Part shown: positions 1 through 8,424 of the stretch, piece by piece
Layout: every line of letters begins with the position of its first letter
How positions within the stretch are numbered: the stretch's first letter is position 1
Origin: PALSA-505 sp036501145
Lineage (GTDB): Bacteria; Actinomycetota; Actinomycetes; Streptosporangiales; Streptosporangiaceae
Reading direction: 5' to 3'
Length of the DNA stretch: 64,000 bases
NCBI GenBank assembly: GCA_036501145.1
Contig: DASYAV010000182.1
Span: 22,584-86,583 of the forward strand
Made by a program: the position numbers and the translations under genes
Notes under the pieces: generated by a model
Told to the model about the DNA's origin: nothing
Database searches by the model: none
Seen by the model: only the letters and a program-made list of their open reading frames with translations

Positions 1-306
1 CGAGAGCAGGTGCTGGACGGCCCGGTCCTCGTAGTGCACGTACAGGTGCCGGCTGAGGTCGGCCAGCGGGATGCCGCTGTGCTGGGCGAGCAGTTCGCTG
101 ATCGAGCTGACGCCGCCGTGGAACTTGTCCACCTCGGCGTAGATCTCCATCCGGTTGCAGCTGGAGACGATGAACGTGCCCGCGACATGGCTGGCGTGGA
201 ACACGTCCTGGCGCAGCTTGGCCAGCTCGTCGCCGGTGATCGCGGTGCGCTCCAGCACGGCCACCGGCGCACTCTTGTGGCTCAGCCCCACCACGAGCGT
301 GCTCAT
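1..306 (-). CDS. hemA: Glutamyl-tRNA reductase, N-terminal part (runs off the window)
   Basis: This is the first 102 codons of glutamyl-tRNA reductase, which reduces Glu-tRNA to glutamate-1-semialdehyde for tetrapyrrole synthesis. The N-terminus reads MSTLVVGLSHKSAPV, and the family's catalytic cysteine lies in the motif SSCNRMEIY near residue 50. The rest of the protein lies beyond position 1. The ATG at 304-306 overlaps the rex stop codon at 303-305 as ATGA, so rex and hemA are translationally coupled in one operon. Rex-hemA adjacency is widespread in actinomycetes and fits redox control of haem supply. Identity is sure from the motif; only the C-terminal part cannot be judged. Confidence 0.93.
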   Translation of the reverse strand, partial: MSTLVVGLSHKSAPVAVLERTAITGDELAKLRQDVFHASHVAGTFIVSSCNRMEIYAEVDKFHGGVSSISELLAQHSGIPLADLSRHLYVHYEDRAVQHLLS

Positions 307-992
307 GAACCCACCGCCTGCGCCGTCGTGCCGTTCACCGACGCCCTCCGCTGTGCGTGGAAGGCGAGGATCTGCAGCTCAATTGACAGTTCGACCTTAC
401 GCACGTCAACGCCATCGGGTACGGCAAGTACCACAGGCGCGAAGCTCAGGATGCTGGTCACGCCGGTGGCTACCAGCCGGTCGCAGACCGCCTGCGCGGC
501 GCCGGCCGGGGTGGCGATCACCCCGATCGACACCTGGTACTGGCGGATCACCGCCTCCATGTCGTCGGCGTGCCGCACGGTGAGGTCGGCGATCTCGGTG
601 CCGACCACGGCCGGATCGGAGTCCAGCAGGGCGGCAACCCGGAACCCGCGGGACGCGAAACCGCCGTAGTTGGCCAGCGCGCGGCCCAGGTTGCCCAGCC
701 CGACGATGACGATCGGCCAGTCCTGGGTCAGGCCGAGCTCCCGCGACACCTGGTACACCAGGTACTCCACGTCGTAGCCGACCCCGCGGGTGCCGTAGGA
801 GCCCAGGTGGGAGAGGTCTTTGCGGAGCTTGGCGGAGTTGACGCCCGCCGCGACGGCTAGCTCCTCGCTGGACACGGTGGCGGTGCCGTTCTCCGCCAGT
901 GCGAACAGCGCGCGCAGATAAACCGGCAGCCGGGCCACGGTGGCTTCCGGGATTCCGTGGCTGCCGTTGGCAGACACCGGACGATGTGGCAT
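303..992 (-). CDS. rex: Redox-sensing transcriptional repressor Rex
   Basis: The 229-residue protein is the usual Rex length. It has an N-terminal winged-helix domain (about residues 15-85, with PEATVARLPVYLRAL and the recognition segment AKLRKDLSHLGSYGTRGVGY) followed by a Rossmann domain with the NAD(H)-binding motif VGLGNLGRAL near residue 97. Rex represses respiratory genes and is released from DNA by NADH. A near-perfect Rex operator lies about 100 bp upstream (1089-1106), so autoregulation of rex-hemA is very likely. Its stop overlaps the hemA start. Confidence 0.95.
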   Translation of the reverse strand: MPHRPVSANGSHGIPEATVARLPVYLRALFALAENGTATVSSEELAVAAGVNSAKLRKDLSHLGSYGTRGVGYDVEYLVYQVSRELGLTQDWPIVIVGLGNLGRALANYGGFASRGFRVAALLDSDPAVVGTEIADLTVRHADDMEAVIRQYQVSIGVIATPAGAAQAVCDRLVATGVTSILSFAPVVLAVPDGVDVRKVELSIELQILAFHAQRRASVNGTTAQAVGS

Positions 993-1088
993 ACGCCCGC
1001 GCTCCTGGGGGATCGACGCGGCGACGGGCGACCGCGGGCTCAGCCGTCCGCGACCCGCCGCTCAGGCTTCACCAACCACGTTACGCCC

Positions 1089-1106
1089 TTGTGAAACCTT
1101 GCACAA
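1089..1106. promoter_or_regulatory. Rex operator (ROP box)
   Basis: The sequence TTGTGAAACCTTGCACAA matches the established Rex consensus TTGTGAAnnnnTTCACAA at all but one arm position. It sits upstream of rex-hemA and not in front of any other gene, which points to negative autoregulation by the NADH/NAD ratio. Confidence 0.85.
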
Positions 1107-1168
1107 AGTCAGGCCTGGCGGCAGGCCGCCAGACGCTAGCCCGGCCCTAGGCTGACTCAAGCCCGGGC

Positions 1169-2650
1169 TCACTCGCCGGCGGTGTGGCCGAACAACTGGG
1201 ACAAGCCGGGCAGCGGGGACACCTTGGCCTGCTGCGTACCCAGTTCGATCACGTTGGTGGCCAGCACGAACTTGGCCCGCTCGACGTCGAACTGGTGGAT
1301 GTACGGGTGCCGCTTGTGCTCCTCGTAGGCAGTCTGGTCCCGGTAGACCTCGTAGAAGATCCGCTGCATCGGCGCGTTCGGCACCGAGTGCACCGCGTAC
1401 ACCAGCGCGTCGGGCTCGTGCATGCGGACATCTTCGACGACCCGCTCGGCCAGCGCGTCGAACTCATCGGTCCGGTCCTCGGCCAGGGTGTAGATGGCGA
1501 TCAGCCCGTACAGCCGCTGCGTGACGGCCCGGTCGCTGGCCTGGGTGTCCGGCCCGGCCGCGGCCGGGTTCTGCCCGGCCGCCCCGGCGCCCCGGCCCAG
1601 GGTCCGCGGCTGCCAGGCCGCGGTCCGGTCAGCGTCGGACAGCCGGTCCGCCGCTTCGTCCCGCTGGTAGTCGCCGTTCTCCGGGCCCACCGGGCCCGAA
1701 GGGTATTCCTCATCTTCCTGGCTTCTATGGCCGCGATCGCCGTTGCCCAGGCCGTTCATCCCGTGCCCCCCGTCTGGCTGGTACCTGCCAGCGGGCGGAT
1801 ACTCACCGTTCGACCTCCCCCGGTCGAGCCGGTGCCAATCCTCGTCCCCGCGCAGCTGACCGTCACCGTTCCCCATGCGCCGCGCAGCCGCGGCAAAATA
1901 CATACGGTCGTCTGCGTAGTCGTCGGACTGGCTCGCCGCCGGCCGGGCCCCCCGGCCCGCCGGTACCTCCCCGTACAGTTCATCGAGCCTGACCTTGACA
2001 GCCGTCACACCGGCCAGACTGGCCAGCACAGCGCAGACGGCGCACAGCGCGGGGTACGCCAGGTTCGCTGGCAAGCTTAGCCGCAGCCCCAGAATCGCCA
2101 CCGCCGCCACGCCCGCCCCGGCCAGCGCGATCAGCGGCCGGCGCCACTGCGGGTCCCGGCGCAGCCGCACCGCGGCCACCAGCAGCATGACCAGCACGGT
2201 GAGCACGGTCACCCCCGCGATGGCCTCCAGCACGTACTTCGGGATGAGCTGGTAGTGCACCGAACCGGGCGGCCAGGTCTTGCCGAACGCCACCACCGCG
2301 AGCGGGTCGGTGATCAGCACCACGGCGCCCACCACGGTCAGCGCCGCGGTGATCAGTTTCGCGCCGAACCTGGCCGAGATCGTCTTGCCGCCCAGCTCGA
2401 CCATGCCCCAGGCCAGCCAGAGCGGCGCGATGAGCTGCGCGCCCACCTGCACGGCACGGAAGGTGCCCGAGGTGTAGCCGTTGTAGGCGCCCAGCGCCTG
2501 AGCACCGAGCGAGACCGCGATCGCCGCCACCGCGCCGGCCCAGGCGATGATGTCGATCCGCGGGATGCGGATGCACCGGCCGACGAGAACGCCGGTGCCG
2601 GCGGCGGCCAGCACCGCGCACCCGAACGTCGCTCCAACGGTGGCATCCAT
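1169..2650 (-). CDS. Membrane protein with C-terminal ABM (antibiotic biosynthesis monooxygenase-like) domain
   Basis: This is a 493-residue protein with three parts. Residues 1 to about 225 hold roughly seven hydrophobic segments. Residues 230-375 are a polar, Gly/Asp/Arg-rich linker of low complexity. The last 115 residues form a ferredoxin-like ABM domain (LYGLIAIYTLAEDRTDEF, IFYEVYRDQTAYEEHKRHPY). ABM domains act in small haem- or quinone-modifying enzymes, but many are non-catalytic. Tethering such a domain to a membrane module next to rex-hemA suggests a respiratory or haem-related role, which is inference only. The start is the ATG at 2648-2650. Confidence 0.75.
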   Translation of the reverse strand: MDATVGATFGCAVLAAAGTGVLVGRCIRIPRIDIIAWAGAVAAIAVSLGAQALGAYNGYTSGTFRAVQVGAQLIAPLWLAWGMVELGGKTISARFGAKLITAALTVVGAVVLITDPLAVVAFGKTWPPGSVHYQLIPKYVLEAIAGVTVLTVLVMLLVAAVRLRRDPQWRRPLIALAGAGVAAVAILGLRLSLPANLAYPALCAVCAVLASLAGVTAVKVRLDELYGEVPAGRGARPAASQSDDYADDRMYFAAAARRMGNGDGQLRGDEDWHRLDRGRSNGEYPPAGRYQPDGGHGMNGLGNGDRGHRSQEDEEYPSGPVGPENGDYQRDEAADRLSDADRTAAWQPRTLGRGAGAAGQNPAAAGPDTQASDRAVTQRLYGLIAIYTLAEDRTDEFDALAERVVEDVRMHEPDALVYAVHSVPNAPMQRIFYEVYRDQTAYEEHKRHPYIHQFDVERAKFVLATNVIELGTQQAKVSPLPGLSQLFGHTAGE

Positions 2651-2915
2651 CGCCTCTAATGGTGCACGACAGATCTAGTAATGGGAAACGGCGGATCGTA
2701 ACCCAGAGGCTTATTCAGGACCCGCTTTGCGCAAATTTTCCCTGCGCAGTGGTTACTCAACGTAGCCGTGCGCCATTGCCGTAAATACCGAGCGGAAGTA
2801 TCGTGAATAGCGTCTGCCGCCCAGCGGCGTCGGCTGCCACCGTGGCCGGGCCGGCCCGGCCGGAGACCAGACGGCGCGGCCGGAGATCTGCCAGGCATGA
2901 CCTAGGCTGTGCCCC

Positions 2916-3872
2916 ATGAGGCGGCATCCAGTGCGCCCCGCGGACGACCTGGTGGCGGCCCGGGCGGCGGCCGCCGCCGCGAGCGTCGACCGGGAGACCC
3001 CGGAACCGGATCCCACGGCCGGCGCGTTCTTCGACGTCGACAACACGATCATGCGGGGCGCTTCGCTCTACCACTTCGCCCGCGGCCTGTCCGCGCGCAA
3101 GCTGTTCACCACGCGGGATCTGGCCCGGATGGGCTGGCAGCAGCTGTCGCTGCGGGTCCGCGGCAGCGAGAACGCCGGGCACATGGCGTCGGCCAGGGAC
3201 TCCGCGCTGGCGTTCGTCGCCGGGCACAAGGTGGACGAGATCGTCAGCCTCGGCGAGGACATCTACGACGAGACGATGGCCGGCCGGATCTGGGCCGGCA
3301 CCCGGGAGCTGGCGCAGCGCCACCTGGACGCGGGCCAGCGGGTCTGGCTGGTGACGGCGACGCCGGTGGAACTCGCCGACATCATCGCGCGCCGGCTGGG
3401 GCTGACCGGCGCGCTCGGCACGGTCGCCGAGTCGGTGGACGGCGTGTACACCGGCCGGCTCTTCGGCGGCCTGCTGCACGGCCAGGCCAAGCCGGCCGCG
3501 ATCGCCGCGCTGGCCGTCCGCGAAGGGCTCGACCTGTCCCGGTGCGCGGCCTACAGCGACTCGGTCAACGACCTGCCGATGCTGCAGCTGGTCGGCCACC
3601 CGCACGCGGTCAACCCGGACGGGGAGCTGCAGGCCGAGGCGCGGCGCAACGACTGGCCGGTGCACGACTTCCGCACCGGCCGCCGCGCGGCCATGATCGC
3701 GCTCCCGGCGGCGGGCGCGGCCGGGGCGGTGGCGGGCGGCATCGCCGCCGGGGTGGCGCTGCGGAAACGGCGGACCCCGGCGGCCCCGAACGCAACCCTG
3801 GCCGAGCTGCTGCGCGGGCGCCAGCTGGACACCAGGACGCTGGTCGCGCTGCTGCGCGAACGGCTGAGCTAA
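2916..3872 (+). CDS. HAD-superfamily (subfamily IB) phosphatase, SerB-like
   Basis: This 318-residue HAD hydrolase shows motif I in FFDVDNTIM (nucleophile and acid/base Asp near residues 40-42), motif II as VTATP, and motif IV as YSDSVNDLPML. A hydrophobic C-terminal segment (residues 245-270) followed by a KRR cluster suggests a membrane anchor. It resembles the mycobacterial SerB1-type proteins encoded beside plsC and proC, usually annotated as phosphoserine phosphatases although the substrate is not proven. It is convergent with plsC, whose stop lies 20 bp away. Confidence 0.88.
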   Translation: MRRHPVRPADDLVAARAAAAAASVDRETPEPDPTAGAFFDVDNTIMRGASLYHFARGLSARKLFTTRDLARMGWQQLSLRVRGSENAGHMASARDSALAFVAGHKVDEIVSLGEDIYDETMAGRIWAGTRELAQRHLDAGQRVWLVTATPVELADIIARRLGLTGALGTVAESVDGVYTGRLFGGLLHGQAKPAAIAALAVREGLDLSRCAAYSDSVNDLPMLQLVGHPHAVNPDGELQAEARRNDWPVHDFRTGRRAAMIALPAAGAAGAVAGGIAAGVALRKRRTPAAPNATLAELLRGRQLDTRTLVALLRERLS

Positions 3873-3900
3873 CCGAGGGCCGCGCGGCTGAGCTAACCGA
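3861..3900. repeat. Tandem 16-bp repeat containing stop codons of two convergent genes
   Basis: CGGCTGAGCTAACCGA occurs at 3861-3876 and again at 3885-3900. The first copy contains the TAA that ends the HAD gene; the second contains the reverse-complement stop of plsC. It looks like a local duplication between convergent genes. Confidence 0.7.
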
Positions 3901-4729
3901 AGGCCGGGCCGCGCTCGGGCACTAGCCGGTCCAGCATGCCCTGGATGGTGTCCCGCACCTGGGCGGCCAGCGCGACCACGACCGGGTCGGTGGCGTCGGC
4001 CGGCCGGCCGTACTGCGCGGTCGCGATCGGCGCGCCGAACTCGATGAGCCAGTTGGAGGGCAGCGGAATCATCCCCACCGGGCCGAGCCAGGGGAACATC
4101 GGGGTAACCGGAAAGTAAGGCAGTTTGAGGGCCCGGGCCAGCCCGCGCGCATTCCCCACCATCGGGTAAATCTCCTCGGCGCCGACGATCGCACACGGAA
4201 TGATCGGCACGCCGGCCCGGATCGCGGACAGCGCGAACCCGCCGCGGCCGAACCGGCGCAGCTTGTATCGCTCGCTGAAAGGCTTGCCGGTTCCCTTGAA
4301 TCCCTCCGGGCAGACCCCGACAAGCTCGCCGGCGGCCAGCAATCTGGCCGCCTCGGACGGCGAGGCAATCGTATGTCCGCTCTTGCGTGCCAACTGCGCG
4401 AGCAGCGGCAGTTCGTAGACAAGATCCGCGCCGAGCAGACGCAGACTGCGGTGCCGCGGATGCTCGTAAAAGATCCCCGTCTGGACCATGACCATGTCGA
4501 ATGGCAGCACCCCGGCGTGGTTAGCCACCACGAGCGCGGCGCCCTCGCCGGGGACGTTTTCCAGCCCGCGCATCCGGACGTCGAACCAGTGCCGGTACAG
4601 CGCCCGCGCGGCAGGCATGAGCACGCTCGCGTTGAGCTCGGGGTCGAATCCGCCGTCACCTGGCGGGGGCGCGTCACCATCCAGCCGCCGCCGCACGAAG
4701 GCTGCGGCGTCGGCCAGCTGATCCCACAT
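3893..4729 (-). CDS. 1-acyl-sn-glycerol-3-phosphate acyltransferase family protein (PlsC-like)
   Basis: This 278-residue lysophospholipid acyltransferase-like protein carries the acceptor motif NHAGVLPFDM (catalytic His and Asp, around residue 70) and the downstream block PEGFKGTGKPFSERYKLRRFGRGGFA, in which PEG(F) corresponds to family motif III. It would acylate a lysophospholipid at the inner membrane face. Gene order with the HAD phosphatase and the bS22/HTH/proC block matches the mycobacterial Rv0500-Rv0505 neighbourhood, except that I see no epimerase gene between it and the bS22 gene. The substrate cannot be read from sequence. Confidence 0.87.
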   Translation of the reverse strand: MWDQLADAAAFVRRRLDGDAPPPGDGGFDPELNASVLMPAARALYRHWFDVRMRGLENVPGEGAALVVANHAGVLPFDMVMVQTGIFYEHPRHRSLRLLGADLVYELPLLAQLARKSGHTIASPSEAARLLAAGELVGVCPEGFKGTGKPFSERYKLRRFGRGGFALSAIRAGVPIIPCAIVGAEEIYPMVGNARGLARALKLPYFPVTPMFPWLGPVGMIPLPSNWLIEFGAPIATAQYGRPADATDPVVVALAAQVRDTIQGMLDRLVPERGPAFG

Positions 4730-4797
4730 CGAGCGCGCGGCCTCTGGCTGGCTGGCCAGGACTCGCCCCTCGGCTCCCGCCGGCCCCGCCGCGGCCG

Positions 4798-4896
4798 CTA
4801 CTTCTTGTTCCGGCGCTGGATGCGCGTCTTCTTCAGCAGCTTGCGGTGCTTCTTCTTAGCCATCCTCTTGCGGCGCTTCTTGATGACGGAGCCCAC
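4798..4896 (-). CDS. Small ribosomal protein bS22-type (AURKAIP1/COX24-domain) of 32 residues
   Basis: The GTG start at 4894-4896 gives a 32-residue, extremely basic protein beginning MGSVIKKRRKRMAKKKHRK and ending in IQRRNKK. This is the actinobacterial AURKAIP1/COX24-domain peptide, identified in mycobacterial 30S subunits as bS22. A clear ribosome-binding site (GAAGGTGG) precedes the start. It lies between plsC and the HTH gene as in mycobacteria (Rv0500B position). It is too short for most gene finders but is unmistakable by composition and context. Confidence 0.88.
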   Translation of the reverse strand: MGSVIKKRRKRMAKKKHRKLLKKTRIQRRNKK

Positions 4897-5086
4897 GGCA
4901 CCACCTTCGGCCCTTCGGCCTCACTCGACGGATCGGGAACGGGCATGCTCGCCCGCCCTCCCGTCACCAGGGGGCAGGGCACTCGCCCGGTAAAGCGTAC
5001 CGCCGCCTACCCTGTGCCACCGCCAGAGCCCCAAGCCGCACCTGCAGGGGCCAGGCCCTAGCCCACGCACTCGATGTCAGCTCAGG

Positions 5087-5290
5087 TCAACTGGTAGCTA
5101 CGAAAGCCTCTCGGAGGTACTGATTGACCGCCCGTTCCGGCACCCTAAAGGAACGGCCCACCCGGATCGCCTCAAGCTCACCGGAGTGGACCAGCCGGTA
5201 GACGGTCATCTTGGACACCCTCATGATTGTGGCCACTTCGGCCACGGTCAGGAACCTGACCTCACTAAGGGGAGTTTCGCCTTCTGCCAT
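5087..5290 (-). CDS. Small MerR/excisionase-type helix-turn-helix protein (Rv0500A-like)
   Basis: This 67-residue winged-HTH protein reads FLTVAEVATIMRVSKMTVYRLVHSGELEAIRVGRSFRVPERAVNQYL. The HTH recognition helix (VSKMTVYRL) and wing (AIRVGRSFRV) are typical of the excisionase/BldC-like family. It occupies the place of mycobacterial Rv0500A, between bS22 and proC. It probably acts as a small DNA-binding regulator; its target genes are unknown. Confidence 0.88.
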   Translation of the reverse strand: MAEGETPLSEVRFLTVAEVATIMRVSKMTVYRLVHSGELEAIRVGRSFRVPERAVNQYLREAFVATS

Positions 5291-5478
5291 CCGTTGCCCT
5301 CTTCCGCGCGAAGCTAAGTGCGACCCTGTCCCTTATAAACGACGCACCAGTCACGCCTGTCTCCAGCGTAAGACGAGTATGGAAAAGGGCAAGCCCGACG
5401 CCATGTCTCATTTCGGTGGAGGACCGGCATCACCGGCGGCTACGCACCATAGCCGCCAGGCCACGGAGCGGAATATAG

Positions 5479-6651
5479 TCACCGATTAAGGCCATGCGCA
5501 GGGAAGATAGCGGATCGCGTCGTGGTGATGGCCCGGTCAACGGGATCTGCCGGATCGTAACCCGACTCATACGATGTAAATTCGGCGGACGCGCCGTCGG
5601 TCATGTTCTCCGGCGCCGCGCTGCCGGTTCTGCCGCGCACATACTCGCGCCACGGCTCCGGCGTCGGCGTGGCCGGATCGATGGGCGTGCCCGCCGCCTG
5701 GGCCAGCAGATGCGTCCAGCACCGGGGCACCACCTGCACCAGCTCGTACCCGCCGCCGCCGGTGAGCAGCCACCGGCCGCCGGTCACCTCGTGCGCCAGA
5801 TCGTGCAGCACCACCTGAGCCCGGCGCTGCGCGTCCAGGCTGAGCTCCAGGTGGGCCAGCGGGTCCAGCCGGTGGCTGTCGCAGCCGTGCTGGCTGACCA
5901 GGATGTCCGGGCCGAACGCGCGGACCAGCGGCGGCACCACCGCGTCCAGCGCGCGCAGCCATCCGGCGTCGCCGGTGCCGGCCGGCAGCGCGACGTTCAC
6001 CGCCGTCCCGGCCGCGTCCCCGCGGCCGGTCTCGCTGGCCAGGCCGGTGCCGGGGAACAGCGTGGCCGGGTGCTCGTGCAGGCTGATCGTGAGCACCCGC
6101 GGGTCGTCGTAGAAGGCGGCCTGCACGCCGTCGCCGTGGTGCACGTCCAGGTCCACGTAGGCCACCCGGCGCGCGCCCTGGGCCAGCAGCCATTTGATGG
6201 CGATGGCCGGGTCGTTGTACACGCAGAAACCGCTGGCGTTGCCGCGCATCGCGTGGTGCAGCCCGCCGGCCACGTTCGCCGCGTGCCCGGCCTGGCCGGT
6301 CCACACCGCCCGGGCCGCGGCCAGCGTGGCCCCGGCGACCAGTGCGGACGCCTCGTGCATCCGTGCGAACACCGGGTCGTCGGGGGTGCCGAGGCCGTGC
6401 CGCACGTCCGGGTACCCGGTCTGGCCGGCCCGCCGGACGGCCGCGATGTAGCCCGGGTCGTGCACCAGCTCCAGCTCGTCCTCGGTGGCCGGCTCCGGCG
6501 TGACGACCTGCACCCCGTCCTGGCCGAACAGCCCGAACGAGCGGGCCAGCGCGATGGTCAGCTCGACCCGGACCGGCGCCAGCGGATGCCCGGGCCCGAA
6601 GTCGTACCCGGTCAGCCCGTCGTCCCAGGCGACCACCAGCTCACATGCCAC
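5479..6651 (-). CDS. Histone deacetylase-family protein, AcuC-like deacetylase
   Basis: This 390-residue class I-type zinc deacetylase shows GGLHHAMRG (active-site His pair), YVDLDVHHGDGVQAAF (zinc ligands Asp and His) and SQHGCDSHRLDPLAHLELS (third ligand Asp). AcuC proteins remove acetyl groups from lysines, classically on acetyl-CoA synthetase. The GTG start at 6649-6651 lies 3 bp after the proC stop, so it is probably the last gene of a PRODH-proC-acuC transcript. The last 40 residues are variable tail. Confidence 0.9.
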   Translation of the reverse strand: MACELVVAWDDGLTGYDFGPGHPLAPVRVELTIALARSFGLFGQDGVQVVTPEPATEDELELVHDPGYIAAVRRAGQTGYPDVRHGLGTPDDPVFARMHEASALVAGATLAAARAVWTGQAGHAANVAGGLHHAMRGNASGFCVYNDPAIAIKWLLAQGARRVAYVDLDVHHGDGVQAAFYDDPRVLTISLHEHPATLFPGTGLASETGRGDAAGTAVNVALPAGTGDAGWLRALDAVVPPLVRAFGPDILVSQHGCDSHRLDPLAHLELSLDAQRRAQVVLHDLAHEVTGGRWLLTGGGGYELVQVVPRCWTHLLAQAAGTPIDPATPTPEPWREYVRGRTGSAAPENMTDGASAEFTSYESGYDPADPVDRAITTTRSAIFPAHGLNR

Positions 6652-6654
6652 GGG

Positions 6655-7449
6655 TTACTCGCCGCCCAGTTCGCGGCCGCGGTCCCTGGCCGCCTCGATG
6701 GCGGCGAGGAACGCGGCGCGCACCCGGTGCCGCTCGAGCTCGGCCACCGCGGAGATCGTGGTGCCGCCGGGTGAGGTGACCGCCTCGCGCAGGATCACCG
6801 GGTGCTCGCCGGACTCGCGCAGCATGGTGGCCGCGCCGTAGACCGCCTGGATCACCATGTCCAGCGCGGTCTGCCGCGGCACGCCGAGCAGGATGCCGGC
6901 GTCCACCATGGCTTCCACCAGGAAGTACACGTAGGCCGGGCCGCTGCCGGACAGCGCGGTGGCGGCGTCCTGCTGCGACTCGGGGATGCGGATGACCCGG
7001 CCCACCGGGCGGAGCAGCTCCTCGGCCAGCCGCAGGTGCTCGTCGGTGGCGTGCGACCCGGCGGAGATGACGCTCATCGCCTCGTCCACCAGCACCGGCG
7101 TGTTGGACATGACCCGGACCACCGGCAGGTCGTCGGCCAGCCTGCGCTCGATGAACGACGTGGTGATGCCGGCCGCCGCCGAGATGACCAGCCGGCCGGC
7201 CGGCACGTGCGGCGCGATCTCGTCCAGCAGCGCGGCCATGTCCTGCGGCTTGACCGTGAGCACCAGGATGTCGGCGGCCTTGGCCGCCTCGGCCGCGGAG
7301 ACCACCTCGATGCCGTACCTGTCGTGCAGCTCGGCGGACCGCTGCGGCCGCCGCGCCGCCGCCAGGATTCCGGCGGGCGGACGGCCCGCGCGCAGCAGGC
7401 CGGAGATGAGCGCTTCGCCCATCTTCCCGGCGCCGAGCACCGCGATCAC
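6655..7449 (-). CDS. proC: Pyrroline-5-carboxylate reductase
   Basis: This 264-residue enzyme catalyses the last step of proline synthesis, reducing P5C with NAD(P)H. The N-terminus IAVLGAGKMGEALISGLL is the Rossmann dinucleotide motif. The C-terminal dimerisation block carries the family signature GSGPAYVYFLVEAMVDAG and REAVTSPGGTT. The GTG start at 7447-7449 lies 1 bp after the stop of the proline dehydrogenase gene. Confidence 0.95.
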   Translation of the reverse strand: MIAVLGAGKMGEALISGLLRAGRPPAGILAAARRPQRSAELHDRYGIEVVSAAEAAKAADILVLTVKPQDMAALLDEIAPHVPAGRLVISAAAGITTSFIERRLADDLPVVRVMSNTPVLVDEAMSVISAGSHATDEHLRLAEELLRPVGRVIRIPESQQDAATALSGSGPAYVYFLVEAMVDAGILLGVPRQTALDMVIQAVYGAATMLRESGEHPVILREAVTSPGGTTISAVAELERHRVRAAFLAAIEAARDRGRELGGE

Positions 7450-7450
7450 G

Positions 7451-8389
7451 TCAGGACCTGCCCGGCAGGAAGGAACGCAGAAAGAAGGCCAGGTTGGCGG
7501 GCCGCTCGGCGAGCCGCCTGGTCAGGTAGCCGTACCAGTCGCTGCCGTAGGGCACGTACACCCGGACCCGGGCGCCGGTATTGGCCAGCCGCCGCTGCTC
7601 GGCCGGCCGGATGCCGTAGAGCATCTGGTACTCGAACCGGTCCACCGGGCGGCCGGACAGGATCATCTGGGCGCCGGCTATCTCGATCAGCCGCGGGTCG
7701 TGCGTGGCCAGCATCGGGTAGCCGGACCCGGCCAGCAGCCGCTTCAGGCAGCGCACGTAGGACATGTCCACCTCCCGCCGGCCGGTGAAGGCGACATCCT
7801 CGGCGGCGTCGTAGGCGCCCTTGCACAGCCTCACCCGGGCGCCGGCCCCGGCCAGCGCGGCGCAGTCCGCCTCGCTGCGCCGCAGGTAGGACTGGATCAC
7901 GCAGCCCAGGTCGGGGAAGTCCGCCCGCAGCTCGCGATGCAGCTGCACGGTGGGCTCGACCCGGTTGTCTTCCTCCATGTCGAGGGTCACCGTGGTGCCG
8001 GCCTGCCGGGCGGCGACGCAGATCCGGGTGATGTTCTCCCGCGCGGTCTTCTCGCCGTGCTCGGCCAGCCCGAGCCCGACCGCGGTGGGCTTGACCGACA
8101 CCTCGGCCCGGCCGCCGCTGGTGTGCCCGGCCGCAGCCAGCCGCCCGAGCAGGCTGATGTACTCGTCGGCGGCGGCCGCCGCCTGTTCCGGGTCGGTGGT
8201 GTGCTCGCCCAGGTGGTCGAGGGTGACGAGCAGCCCGCGGCCGAGCAGCTGCTCGGTCACCCGGACCGCGTCGTCCTGCGTGGCGCCCGCCACGAACCTG
8301 GTGACCACGTCCCGCGCGATGGGCGCGGTGGTCACGATGTCCCGCATCCGGTCGCTGGCCGACACGGCCAGCATCACGCGACGAAGCAC
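7451..8389 (-). CDS. Proline dehydrogenase (monofunctional PRODH)
   Basis: This 312-residue flavoenzyme has a TIM-barrel fold and oxidises proline to P5C. Diagnostic segments are SVKPTAVGLGLAEHG, TLDMEEDNRVEPT, RLCKGAYDA and the C-terminal YVPYGSDWYGYLTRRLAERPANL, which holds the substrate-binding Arg pair. It is immediately upstream of proC, so the degradative and biosynthetic steps that interconvert proline and P5C are encoded by two adjacent genes. Confidence 0.93.
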   Translation of the reverse strand: MLRRVMLAVSASDRMRDIVTTAPIARDVVTRFVAGATQDDAVRVTEQLLGRGLLVTLDHLGEHTTDPEQAAAAADEYISLLGRLAAAGHTSGGRAEVSVKPTAVGLGLAEHGEKTARENITRICVAARQAGTTVTLDMEEDNRVEPTVQLHRELRADFPDLGCVIQSYLRRSEADCAALAGAGARVRLCKGAYDAAEDVAFTGRREVDMSYVRCLKRLLAGSGYPMLATHDPRLIEIAGAQMILSGRPVDRFEYQMLYGIRPAEQRRLANTGARVRVYVPYGSDWYGYLTRRLAERPANLAFFLRSFLPGRS

Positions 8390-8424
8390 AGCCTGGACCT
8401 CCCCTAGTCAGTGCGGCGGTCAGC

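Noticed and set aside
2656..2898. An 80-codon minus frame upstream of the ABM-domain gene
   Set aside because: It has no ribosome-binding site and irregular composition, and lies in a promoter region.
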